Source of the DNA: Massilibacillus massiliensis | GTDB taxonomy: Bacteria; Bacillota; Negativicutes; FLKF01 | DNA: 64,000 nucleotides | NCBI RefSeq assembly: GCF_900086705.1 | Contig: NZ_LT575483.1 | Location: 3,043,516-3,107,515 of the forward strand | Reading direction: 5' to 3' | Shown: piece by piece, positions 35,819 to 43,601 of the stretch | Layout of the letters: every line of letters starts with the position of its first letter | How positions within the stretch are numbered: the first letter of the stretch is position 1 | Notes under the pieces: generated by a model | The model's input: only the letters and a program-made list of their open reading frames with translations | What the model was told of the DNA's origin: nothing | Database searches by the model: none | Program-made: the position numbers and the translations under genes

Positions 35819-35914
35819 AGTAAGGTAATCAGAGAAGATGGGTTTTCTATGCAATTTTCCAAAACTTATTTATGAAGTTAGAATCGACGGACTGATAGAT
35901 TGAAGGAAACCATG

Positions 35915-36008
35915 TCATTGGTAATGTCGAAAACAAAGAACTCTTGCCAAATTTTTATTGATTTGGAAGGAGTTCTTTGTTTTTGGGAGAAGTTTTTAAG
36001 CATAATAT
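35915..36008 (+). repeat. Direct repeat, copy 2, upstream of SIR2-HerA
   Basis: Matches 28484-28577 over its whole length, including the terminator hairpin (arms beginning AAGAACTC at 35936) and a following TAAGCATAATATAT promoter-like stretch. The 84-codon frame from 35900 runs through this hairpin and is probably not a gene; its last 40 codons (36030-36154) might be a gene remnant. Confidence 0.75.
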
Positions 36009-36252
36009 ATACTCCTTACTTTGGGCGTGAATCAATAGAACTGTTCCTGCGAGTCTCTACGAGCCAATTTCTTAATGATGAGAGTGGTATGAGTTTTGCT
36101 GTGTTAGCAGAAAATGATTTTGAGGATATTGTGAATTGGATAAAAAGGAGCTAAAAGATGCACTTCACAAAAGTATGGCAATAGAAGAGATTAAAAGAAT
36201 TAGTTGATAATTTGCAAATATTACTACTGGTTTTGAGAGAGGTGAAGATTAA

Positions 36253-37278
36253 TTGGAAATAAATGATGTAAAAACTGTTATCCAAGATTTTTTTCAAGAG
36301 AACACAGTTACCATTATTGGCTCTGGTTTATCAGTAGCTGAAGGGATACCTGGGATGGGATCTTTATCAGTGGAATTACTCGATAAGCTGCCTTGTAAAA
36401 TCAATGAAAAAGCTGACGTGGACAACTGGAAAGCTATATCAGACAGATTAAAAGTGGGAGAAGGTCTTGAAGAAGCACTTCACAGTGAAAAACCAACAAG
36501 TATTGTTGAAGAAAAAATAAGAGAAACTACGGCAGAATTTATACGCACTGCTGAAAAGAAGGCTTTGAATAGTGTTTTGTCGGGGAGTAAACGTTTTAGG
36601 CTTTCAGACTATTTGCAAAGATTTAATATAAGGAACAATGGATTAACCGTTATAACCACAAATTACGATAGACTTGTTGAATATAGCTGTGAAATGAATG
36701 GGATCAGAGTAGATACATTATTTGTTGGAAAATTTATTTGTCAGTTCTCTCCAGACGAAAGTAAATATTCTTTTTGTAAAAATATTTATAAATTAAGAGG
36801 GCAAAGTCGAGTCGAATATTCACCCAAAGTAAAGGTTTTAAAGCCGCATGGATGTTTAAGTTGGTATCAAATCAATGGCTGTGCATATTCAGTTCCTCAT
36901 TTAGAAAAAGACAACTGTTTAATCATAACTCCGGGGATCAATAAATATAGAGAAGGATATAATGAGCCATTTGATACACATCGTGCACGAGCCAACGCAG
37001 CAATAGACAGTGCTTTGAGGTACATAATTATCGGATATGGATTTGGAGATGATCATCTGGAAACTCATTTACTTCGCCAATTAAATTCAAATAAACCTGC
37101 ATTAATCCTTACTCATTCATTATCTGATAAAGCAATAAAAGTTGTAAAGGGGTGTAAAAATGTTATAGCTGTTTGTAATCGAGATAATGGATCTTTAGTT
37201 ATGAATAAAGATGGTGAAATATTTTTTCCTAGTATAAATTTATGGGATATTAGAGAAATGATTAAGGAGGTCTTTTGA
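36253..37278 (+). CDS. SIR2-domain NADase, part of a SIR2-HerA defence pair
   Basis: A 341-residue SIR2 protein: NAD loop IIGSGLSVAEGIPGMG (residues 21-36), TTNYD with Asn137 and Asp139, LKPHGCLSW with the catalytic His199, and YIIIGYGFGDDHLE. In the known SIR2-HerA anti-phage system the SIR2 subunit cleaves NAD and assembles with the HerA hexamer. Its stop overlaps the herA start. Starts with TTG after GAGAGGTG. No zinc-finger Cys tetrad of deacetylase sirtuins is seen, consistent with an NADase. Confidence 0.85.
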   Translation: MEINDVKTVIQDFFQENTVTIIGSGLSVAEGIPGMGSLSVELLDKLPCKINEKADVDNWKAISDRLKVGEGLEEALHSEKPTSIVEEKIRETTAEFIRTAEKKALNSVLSGSKRFRLSDYLQRFNIRNNGLTVITTNYDRLVEYSCEMNGIRVDTLFVGKFICQFSPDESKYSFCKNIYKLRGQSRVEYSPKVKVLKPHGCLSWYQINGCAYSVPHLEKDNCLIITPGINKYREGYNEPFDTHRARANAAIDSALRYIIIGYGFGDDHLETHLLRQLNSNKPALILTHSLSDKAIKVVKGCKNVIAVCNRDNGSLVMNKDGEIFFPSINLWDIREMIKEVF

Positions 37279-39020
37279 TGAGTAGTCAAATATCATTCAC
37301 TGAAAATGAATTATTGGGTAGCGTTACTTATGTTGATACAGCACAAATTATCGTTGAAATAGAAAACTCTAATATTATGAGTCAGATTAGTGTGGGTAAT
37401 TTGGTTGCAATTGAAACAGGTAAAAGGCATCAGTTGCTCATTTCATTAATTGACAAGGTAACAAGAAAGTATATCGAAGATTTTGAAGATGAAAATGCAG
37501 AAGAAACTGATATTATGATTTCTTCTGCAGATTATGTTAAAGTTAATATAATCGGAACCTACCATATGGTATTAGGGGAACAAAAAAATATTTTTAAAAG
37601 AGGCGTAGATTTATTTCCGCAAATCGAAAGTAAGTGCTATTGCATCTCAGGAGCCAATTTGCAAAGTTTTATGAATTTGCTCAGTGATTCAATTCAATCT
37701 GACAAGCAATTAAAACTGGGTACCTTTATGATGGATAATAATGCAAGAGCGGTACTTGATGGTAATAAGTTTTTTCAAAGACATGCTGCAATTTTAGGGA
37801 GTACGGGATCAGGAAAAAGTTGGTGTGTAGCTAATATCTTGGAAAAGGCTAGTGAGTTAAAATATGCCAATATCATTGTGCTTGATATGCATGGAGAATA
37901 TGGCTCTTTGACTGAAGGCAAAGATAAAATAGCGGAATCTTATAAAATTGCTGGGCCGGGTGATTTGGAGAAAAATCAAAAGAATATATTATTTTTACCC
38001 TACTGGTTATTAAACAGAGAAGAGATGCTGTCAATGATACTTGATCGGAGCGATTCTAATGCTCCCAATCAAGCTTCTCGTTTTACTTTGCATATTCGTG
38101 ATTTAAAACTAGAAACTCTGAATGAAGAAAATAAGCAAGATATAGCCAAGACATTTACGGTTGATTCTCCAATTCCTTTCAATATGAAATCACTTATAGA
38201 TAAATTACAAGATGATGATACTCGAAAAGGAGTTGGAAAAAATAATGCTCCAGTAAAAGGTGAGTGGGAAGGCAAATTAACACGATTTATTTCTCGATTG
38301 GAAACTAAGATAGCAGACAAGACATATGGTTTTATGTTCCAACCATACGTTGATACGAAAAGCTATAATTGGCTTGCCGAAATGTTATGTAACCTTTTAG
38401 GATATAATGATTCTCAAAAAGGAATTAAAATAGTTGATTTTTCAGAAGTTCCATCAGATGTTCTACCGGTTGTAACTGGGACTTTAGCAAGATTATTATA
38501 TGATGTCCAATTTTGGATGGAGGCAGATAAAAGGACACCATTTACTCTTGTTTGTGATGAAGCACATCTATATTTGCCAACTAAAGATGAAGCTGATTCA
38601 GTACAAAAGCAAGCATTATATAATTTTGAGCGTATTGCAAAAGAAGGGAGAAAGTATGGGGTTTCTCTATTACCTGTAAGTCAACGTCCATCAGATGTTA
38701 GTAAGACAATTTTGAGTCAGTGTAGTAATTTTGTTGTTCTTCGCCTAACAAATGAGAGGGATAAAGGTGTAATAAAGAATCTATTGCCGGATTCTTTGAA
38801 AAGCACAATTGATTTTTTGCCGTTATTGGACGTGGGGGAAGCTTTAATAGTAGGGGATGCAATTCTTCTCCCGAGCAAGATTTTACTCGATAAACCTGAA
38901 ATAAGTCATAGACCAGTAAGTGCTACAAAAGACTTTTGGGATGATTGGGATAAACTTAAACCAGATAATAATGCTGTACAACAAGCAGTTGAGTTTTTGC
39001 GTAAGCAAAGCAGAATATAG
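37278..39020 (+). CDS. herA: HerA-type ATPase/helicase of the SIR2-HerA pair
   Basis: A 581-residue hexameric FtsK-HerA ATPase. N-terminal beta-barrel (1-100), Walker A GSTGSGKS (174-181), NIIVLDMHGEYGSLTEGKD, Walker B LVCDEAHLY (DEAH 427-430) and the sensor region SLLPVSQRPSDVSKTILSQC with SNFVVLRLTNERDKG. Partner of the upstream SIR2 gene with one-base overlap and AAGGAGG 7 bases before ATG. Expected to form a large complex with SIR2 that senses phage infection. Confidence 0.85.
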   Translation: MSSQISFTENELLGSVTYVDTAQIIVEIENSNIMSQISVGNLVAIETGKRHQLLISLIDKVTRKYIEDFEDENAEETDIMISSADYVKVNIIGTYHMVLGEQKNIFKRGVDLFPQIESKCYCISGANLQSFMNLLSDSIQSDKQLKLGTFMMDNNARAVLDGNKFFQRHAAILGSTGSGKSWCVANILEKASELKYANIIVLDMHGEYGSLTEGKDKIAESYKIAGPGDLEKNQKNILFLPYWLLNREEMLSMILDRSDSNAPNQASRFTLHIRDLKLETLNEENKQDIAKTFTVDSPIPFNMKSLIDKLQDDDTRKGVGKNNAPVKGEWEGKLTRFISRLETKIADKTYGFMFQPYVDTKSYNWLAEMLCNLLGYNDSQKGIKIVDFSEVPSDVLPVVTGTLARLLYDVQFWMEADKRTPFTLVCDEAHLYLPTKDEADSVQKQALYNFERIAKEGRKYGVSLLPVSQRPSDVSKTILSQCSNFVVLRLTNERDKGVIKNLLPDSLKSTIDFLPLLDVGEALIVGDAILLPSKILLDKPEISHRPVSATKDFWDDWDKLKPDNNAVQQAVEFLRKQSRI

Positions 39021-39243
39021 AACAATTGAGATACATTTTGAGGAATATGATATGAGAGATATTAACGGCGATAATAATGGTCAATTTATGATAAGGGCAC
39101 TACGGTTGTTCTGAATCATAGTGGAGAATATTATAAGTAATATAACTGTAAAAAATACCGTAAAAAGGATAGGAGAAACAATGGCAGACTGGACGATGGT
39201 TCTGCTTGTCTCAAATAAGAGTATTGAAAGATATATTATTAAA
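39021..39243. other. Intergenic stretch with possible gene remnants
   Basis: Holds two very short frames with ribosome sites (from 39051, 20 codons; from 39180, 33 codons). Reading across frames gives GQFMIR and TVVLNHSGEYYK, which look like pieces of one protein broken by a frameshift. Neither is convincing as a working gene. Confidence 0.3.
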
Positions 39244-39300
39244 CAAATAGAGCATGCGCAAAATTCAAGTTGTTCCTGAATTTTGTGCATGCTCTATTTG
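39244..39300 (-). terminator. Terminator of the XRE gene
   Basis: CAAATAGAGCATGC... (39244-39267) pairs with ...GCATGCTCTATTTG (39277-39300) through 24 positions with one wobble, followed on the minus strand by TTT. It overlaps the XRE stop codon. A second version lies at 42865-42919. Confidence 0.75.
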
Positions 39301-39527
39301 TTTATTTTGGGTTTATCTGTTCTACCAACCAGATAATCAAGTGAAACATTAAAATAGTCTGCAAGACCAATAAGCGTGTTAACAGAAGGTAGATTCATCC
39401 CTTTTTCAAACTGTGTGATACTGCCTTTGCTTTTTAAACCTAAGGCATCGGCTAGCTTTTGAGTTGAGATTTCTTTTGTTTCACGGAGTAACTTTAATCT
39501 AGTCGAAAAAATATTTTTATCATCCAT
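39294..39527 (-). CDS. XRE family transcriptional regulator
   Basis: A 77-residue helix-turn-helix protein: FSTRLKLLRETKEISTQKLA, LGLKSKGSITQFEKGMNLPS, LADYFNVSLDYLVGRTDKP. Small single-domain repressors of this kind regulate their own promoter and nearby genes. Two matching palindromes lie directly upstream. A broken second copy of its 3' half is present at 42919-43004. Confidence 0.88.
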   Translation of the reverse strand: MDDKNIFSTRLKLLRETKEISTQKLADALGLKSKGSITQFEKGMNLPSVNTLIGLADYFNVSLDYLVGRTDKPKINK

Positions 39528-39543
39528 AATAAAACCTCTTGAC

Positions 39544-39594
39544 GGTTAGCATAGCTAACCAGTATAATAGAAATGTAGGTTAGTAATACTAACC
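39544..39594 (-). promoter_or_regulatory. Two GGTTAG-N5-CTAACC operators of the XRE gene
   Basis: GGTTAGCATAGCTAACC (39544-39560) and GGTTAGTAATACTAACC (39578-39594), same half-sites and 5-base spacers, centres 34 bases apart, flanking a -10-like TATACT/TATTAT on the minus strand. Ideal for a dimeric repressor on two sites. Confidence 0.75.
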
Positions 39595-39827
39595 GAGCGT
39601 AAACGGTTTAATATTTCTAAAATATTAAAAACCAAAAATAAAACAGAGTAGACCAAACTATTATTAGTCAGTAAAGTAATAGTCTATTAAGCTTAATTAT
39701 ACCCGAAATTGGATATAGTTCCTAGTAAAATCAAGAAAATGATAAAATTTAAGCTTCTATTATCTATACCCGTACATGAAAAACTCTAGTAATTCATAAC
39801 CAAATAACAATTGGAGGGATATTTACT

Positions 39828-40121
39828 GTGGTAAAGAGTGTGTTTGATTTGCTGGCTTCTACGATGGAACATGAAAATTTGGTTGACTTGCATTTGGAGA
39901 AATGCTCTAGTGAATATTATTATGCGAATAATAAAGTCCTTGAGTATGAAAGTAAACTTAAAGGAGCGTTGCCTTTGGATTTGCAGGAAATTTTGGTAAA
40001 GCTTGATGATGAATATAATTGTATGATGATAAGTGCAATGGACGTGCATTATCGGCAGGGATTTTCCGATGCGGTTCGATTGATTATGCAAACTTTGACT
40101 TGGGTGCCGACACGGGGCTGA
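39828..40121 (+). CDS. 97-aa protein of unknown function
   Basis: A helical, acidic protein (FDLLASTMEHENLVDLHLEK, YESKLKGALPLDLQEILVKL, QGFSDAVRLIMQTLTW). Starts with GTG after TGGAGGG. A decayed copy of its last 16 codons occurs at 53182-53229, so it belongs to a duplicated set. Family not recognised; it may be regulated by the divergent XRE gene 300 bases away. Confidence 0.6.
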   Translation: MVKSVFDLLASTMEHENLVDLHLEKCSSEYYYANNKVLEYESKLKGALPLDLQEILVKLDDEYNCMMISAMDVHYRQGFSDAVRLIMQTLTWVPTRG

Positions 40122-40147
40122 ATATAAAATATGAATCATATCAATAA

Positions 40148-40195
40148 GAAAACCGTAACATATACATTTCTCTATATGTTACGGTTTTCTTATTG
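40148..40195 (+). terminator. Terminator after the 97-aa gene
   Basis: AACCGTAACATATA pairs with TATATGTTACGGTT, followed by TTCTTATT. A variant with a changed stem (AGCGTAACATAT / ATATGTTACGCT) lies at 53283-53312 behind the decayed copy of the gene. Confidence 0.75.
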
Positions 40196-40205
40196 TTCCG
40201 ATGCT

Positions 40206-40300
40206 ATAATGCTGATAGACGTACGAAACGGAAGCAGTTGTTAATCTGTCCCTATGGGGTGATATGTTGGAGCAGGTAATACTTGTATGTTTATCTTAAA
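40206..40300 (+). other. Possible truncated toxin mRNA of a type I toxin-antitoxin locus
   Basis: TATAAT at 40206-40211 is a likely -10. About 45 bases later TATGGGGTGATATG is a ribosome site with start codon at 40263, but the frame (MLEQVILVCLS) stops after 11 codons. In similar loci a holin-like toxin of about 30 residues follows this leader. Either the toxin has been shortened or this is only a leader. Confidence 0.3.
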
Positions 40301-40304
40301 AGAG

Positions 40305-40411
40305 ACAAAAAAATAACCGCTATCCTCGCCTAAAAGTGCTAGCAGTTATTTTCCTATAAATATAGCCTAAAGCCTTTGTCAGACGACCGTTTCCAGTACG
40401 TCTATTTATAG
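40305..40411 (-). ncRNA. Candidate antisense small RNA (type I antitoxin-like)
   Basis: On the minus strand TTGACA (40444-40439) and TATAAG (40423-40418; 15-base spacer) form a promoter. The transcript of about 105 bases ends in a terminator: AATAACTGCTA pairs with TAGCGGTTATT followed by seven T (40352-40306). The stem contains G-U wobbles that work only on this strand. The layout, convergent to a short translated leader, resembles antisense RNAs of Firmicute type I toxin-antitoxin loci. A copy of the promoter part alone is at 49486-49527. Confidence 0.45.
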
Positions 40412-40521
40412 TCCTATCTTATAACAGGCAAAGTATACTGTCAAGAAGATTTAGTCTTTAGAAAAGCATACGAGTAAGTAGTATTATGTTATATTTTCAT
40501 GTTAATAGAATTCACGTGGTT

Positions 40522-40548
40522 AGCTGATAAATGGAAAGTTTATCAGCT
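40522..40548 (+). terminator. Hairpin with GGAAAG loop (terminator-like)
   Basis: AGCTGATAAA (40522-40531) pairs with TTTATCAGCT (40539-40548), loop TGGAAAG, then TTTCTTTTT. The hairpin at 43028-43054 has the same loop type and a different stem. Confidence 0.65.
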
Positions 40549-40674
40549 TTTCTTTTTAAAAAATTTTAAATATATTATAAATTTTTTCTAATTGATTTCT
40601 GAATTATATTCCACGATTATCTTTCTAAAAACTTGGCAAGCTATGATTAGAAAGATAAAAAGGAGGTGCATTCA

Positions 40675-40851
40675 TTGGATCATAAAAAAATTTATAAGCA
40701 ATGGAATGGGAAGAATATTGATGGAGAAGTTGAATTAAATAATAATTTTCTTTTAAATACAGTAAATGACAATGATACCTCCGAAATGAAGTATGTAGTA
40801 GGTGTTGATACATTTTCCGCTGATGAGCTGCAACAGGATGTTGAATATTGA
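40675..40851 (+). CDS. Small protein of unknown function
   Basis: A 58-residue acidic protein (DHKKIYKQWNGKNIDGEVEL, KYVVGVDTFSADELQQDVEY). The ribosome site AAAAGGAGG 9 bases before TTG (40675) is near perfect, which argues that it is translated; the in-frame GTG at 40666 overlaps that site. No family recognised. Confidence 0.5.
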   Translation: MDHKKIYKQWNGKNIDGEVELNNNFLLNTVNDNDTSEMKYVVGVDTFSADELQQDVEY

Positions 40852-40952
40852 AAATGAAGCACTAATTCTTTATTAGTATTTGCAATACAGTAATAAAAAA
40901 ACAAACAAATTTTTATATTCCTAAAAAATAGTATGAGTTTAGGAAAGGTTTA

Positions 40953-40980
40953 AACGGCCCGGTTGGGTCGCTTTTTTTGC
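40953..40980 (+). terminator. Weak terminator before the kinase fragment
   Basis: GGCCC-GGTT-GGGTC is a short stem followed by GCTTTTTTTGC. A related but poorly paired stretch is at 48020-48045, upstream of the intact kinase gene. Confidence 0.45.
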
Positions 40981-41087
40981 GGGATAAAGTAAGTTTAAGG
41001 AGATCGAGCGCATTTATTAGATAGGGTTTTTCTGCTATATTGTACTTTATGCTTGTAGTTTTAAAAAGATAAGGTGGAGTTTGTCAG

Positions 41088-41189
41088 ATGGATCTTAATG
41101 TTACCTTTATCGGTACGGTATTTATGGACTGCAAGGGGAGTGCTGAGAGCGGTTATAATCCGGTTGGCGCAATGTCGGCAATTTATTAG
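41088..41189 (+). pseudogene. 5' fragment of the PfkB-type kinase gene (copy of 48147)
   Basis: The first 28 codons and about 120 bases upstream nearly match the gene at 48147 (MDLNV-, GTVFMDCKGSAE, GYNPVG). A one-base loss after GYNPVG shifts the frame and it ends at TAG 41187-41189. The rest of the kinase is gone. This shows that the region upstream of the kinase was duplicated. Confidence 0.85.
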
Positions 41190-41304
41190 CGCAAAGCTGG
41201 CGGTAATGACAAAATAAAGAAAATAATGTTAGAATATATAGACGAACAGAAGCGGCAATTTGTATATTGAACATTTATAAAATAAGTTAAAAGTGGTGAA
41301 TTAA

Positions 41305-42810
41305 GTGAATAAAAGGGTAATAGTTTTTTTGATGTTGTTTCTATGCGGTGCAAATAAAATGGTTTGGGCGGGAGAATATCTTGATAAAGGTTGTGAGTAT
41401 CTACAGATAACACATCAGTATATGGAAGCTGAAAAATATCTGACTATGGCTATAGAAAAAGGGGATTGTGTTCAGGATGCGCTTTTATATAGGGCGGTAA
41501 ATTATAGAGTGAATCTGAAAAATTATGAAGCTGCAATTGATGATTATACAAATTATCTAGAAAATTGGGCTGGTGTGAACAGTTCTATTGCTTTGGTAGG
41601 CAGAGGCAATTGTTATTATCAACTTGCAGATTATAATAGCGCTATTGCTGACTATAGTATGGTGATAAATACAAAAAAATATGACCCCAATAATATGTGG
41701 AGATTATACTTTAAACGTGCCCAGGCTTACAATAAAATTGGCAATAAAGATAAGGCTTTAGAGGATTGCAATGCGGCAATATCACTTGTAGAATCTGGAA
41801 AGTCCTACCCCAATAAGAGGGGCGAAGACTTAAGCTTGTATGCTTTTAAATCAATGCTTTCTAAGGGGAATCGTGAAGAGGAGAATCAAGCTGGTATCAT
41901 TGATATTCAAGATGGATATACAAAAGCTAGGGTAGGAACGAGTGCTCCATATTTATTTTTAATAAATCTGAAAGGAAAAGAGGTAAGTATCTCATTCAAT
42001 AAACCCACAGTATTGCTTTATATAAATCATTATCAAAGTAAAATTGATCTTAATCAATATAATGATTTATATAAAAAATGGAAAGGTAAAGCAAATTTCT
42101 ACATTGTTATGAATAGTAGAAGTGAAGATATAAATAAAATTTTTGGTTTGGCGAATCTTTCGATTCCAGTTTTATTAGAAACAAAAAATGAGTATAGCAA
42201 AAAATACAATCAAGTCAGCCCGTCCTTGGTTATTATAGATGAAAAAGGTATCATTAACTATAATAGCTCTGCTTTTATAGTTGTTAAAGAACTTGATAGT
42301 TACATAGAAAAACTTGTTTATGAAAAAAATGAAAAGAGTCCACAGTTTTCGTCAGTTATTATAGATGAATTTAGCAAAAACGTGGTGCCTGAAATTCTTA
42401 TGGATGGGCAGCAAGCTGGGGAAGAAAATTTTAAAACTGTTGATGATAAAGATTTCACTCTAAAGTTTGAAGGCCAGCCAACAGTTCTGCTTGTTTGGTT
42501 AGGAATATCTCAGCGTAAAGATATTCAGCAAAAAATGGATATAATGCAATCTGCATATGAGAATAGTCAAGGTAAAGTTCGCTTCATTAGTGCTGCAGGA
42601 GCAGTCGACCAAAAATTAATTAGCTATATGACAGATGGATGGAATTACTCTATTCCTGTATTACAATTTAAGGGGAAGCAATATTTGAGGTATGCTAGGG
42701 GATTTCCATGTTTTGTATTTATTGATAAGTATGGAAAAAGATTGCGGTACAATATAAAGTCTGATGAAGATTTGTTGCAAGTTACAAAAATATTATGTGA
42801 TAGTGTATAG
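41305..42810 (+). CDS. Exported TPR protein with two thioredoxin-like domains
   Basis: A 501-residue protein: signal peptide (VIVFLMLFLCGANKMVWA), TPR repeats about 25-170 (DALLYRAVNYRVNLKNYEAA, YYQLADYNSAIADYSMVINT, NKIGNKDKALEDCNAAISLV), then two AhpC/TlpA-like folds (about 205-330 starting VGTSAPYLFLINLKGKEVSI, and about 370-500 starting with GEENFKTVDDKDFTLKFEGQ). Neither has the CxxC redox motif, so they are not ordinary disulfide reductases. GTG start after AAGTGGTG. Probably periplasmic or surface; role unknown. Confidence 0.7.
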   Translation: MNKRVIVFLMLFLCGANKMVWAGEYLDKGCEYLQITHQYMEAEKYLTMAIEKGDCVQDALLYRAVNYRVNLKNYEAAIDDYTNYLENWAGVNSSIALVGRGNCYYQLADYNSAIADYSMVINTKKYDPNNMWRLYFKRAQAYNKIGNKDKALEDCNAAISLVESGKSYPNKRGEDLSLYAFKSMLSKGNREEENQAGIIDIQDGYTKARVGTSAPYLFLINLKGKEVSISFNKPTVLLYINHYQSKIDLNQYNDLYKKWKGKANFYIVMNSRSEDINKIFGLANLSIPVLLETKNEYSKKYNQVSPSLVIIDEKGIINYNSSAFIVVKELDSYIEKLVYEKNEKSPQFSSVIIDEFSKNVVPEILMDGQQAGEENFKTVDDKDFTLKFEGQPTVLLVWLGISQRKDIQQKMDIMQSAYENSQGKVRFISAAGAVDQKLISYMTDGWNYSIPVLQFKGKQYLRYARGFPCFVFIDKYGKRLRYNIKSDEDLLQVTKILCDSV

Positions 42811-42864
42811 ACTGAGTGACGGATTTTTTGTCTAAAATAAGGGTAAGAAAGATGAATTATTAAT

Positions 42865-42919
42865 CAAAATAGAGCATGTACAAAATTCAAGAACAACTTG
42901 AATTGTACATGCTCTATTT
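42865..42919. terminator. Second version of the XRE terminator hairpin
   Basis: AGAGCATGTACAA pairs with TTGTACATGCTCT. Compared with 39244-39300 the stem differs on both sides and the loop (AAGAACAACTT) is the reverse complement of that copy's loop. May still end the TPR-thioredoxin transcript. Confidence 0.6.
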
Positions 42920-43004
42920 GCTTATTTCTGGTTTGTCCGATCTACCAAAAAGATTTAAGCAAGGCATCAAAGTAATCTGCAAGAGCAATAAAAGTATTTT
43001 TTCA
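42919..43004 (-). pseudogene. 3' fragment of an XRE regulator gene (copy of 39294)
   Basis: Read on the minus strand it gives NTFIALADYFDALLK, then after a frameshift LFGRSDKPEISK and a stop, matching NTLIGLADYFNV and LVGRTDKPKINK of the intact gene. The 5' half with the helix-turn-helix is missing. Confidence 0.75.
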
Positions 43005-43027
43005 TATTAAATGAAATTCAAGTAGTT

Positions 43028-43054
43028 AGTCGATAAATAGAAAGTTTATCGACT
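43028..43054 (+). terminator. Hairpin with AGAAAG loop (terminator-like)
   Basis: AGTCGATAAA (43028-43037) pairs with TTTATCGACT (43045-43054), loop TAGAAAG, followed by CTTTGTTTT. Same loop type and position logic as 40522-40548 but changed stem. Confidence 0.6.
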
Positions 43055-43107
43055 CTTTGTTTTACCAAAATTTACAGTATAATATGAGAGTGAATATATA
43101 GGAAATA

Positions 43108-43536
43108 AGTAGGATATTCAAAAGAATTGGTTGGGATGGTACGTCCAGCTTAGATACTGCTGATAAAAATGGTACCTCATTTGCCAATGTGAAAGATTTT
43201 AAAAATTTTATAATATCAAATCTAAAAAATAATACTCCAATAATGACAGAAAATATCGATTGGGGCGGACATTGGAGAGTAATCATTGGTTATGATACCA
43301 TGGGAACCGATACAACGGCTGATGATATTTTGATCTTAGCAGATTCCTATGATACATCAGATCATTACCAAGATGGGTATAATGTGAATTCAGTGGAAAG
43401 ATTTTATTATATGTGGTTTGATGCTCATATGCTCCCTAAAGGTCAGCAAAACCACATGCGGTTTAAAATAGAAATTATAGTATATATTGAAGAAACCCAC
43501 AACTTATGCCAGTGTCTTAAATTCGTTCTAGTGTAA
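43108..43536 (+). pseudogene. 3' fragment of a C39-like peptidase gene (copy of 49649)
   Basis: From about 43111 the sequence matches the gene at 49649 from codon 142 onward (IGWDG-, NGTSFANVKDFKNFIISNLK, GGHWRVIIGYDTMGTDTTAD, DGYNVNSVERFYYMWFDAHM). The first half with signal peptide and catalytic Cys is missing, and the end reads into unrelated sequence. Not functional. Confidence 0.85.
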
Positions 43537-43601
43537 TCGTTATTCGTGTAAAAATTTTAAAAAATCCACCGGCTAAGTCGGTGAATTTTTTTGATATTCT
43601 T

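Noticed and set aside
35900-36154. 84-codon frame before SIR2
   Set aside because: Its first half translates a terminator hairpin shared with 28484-28577; only the tail might be a remnant.
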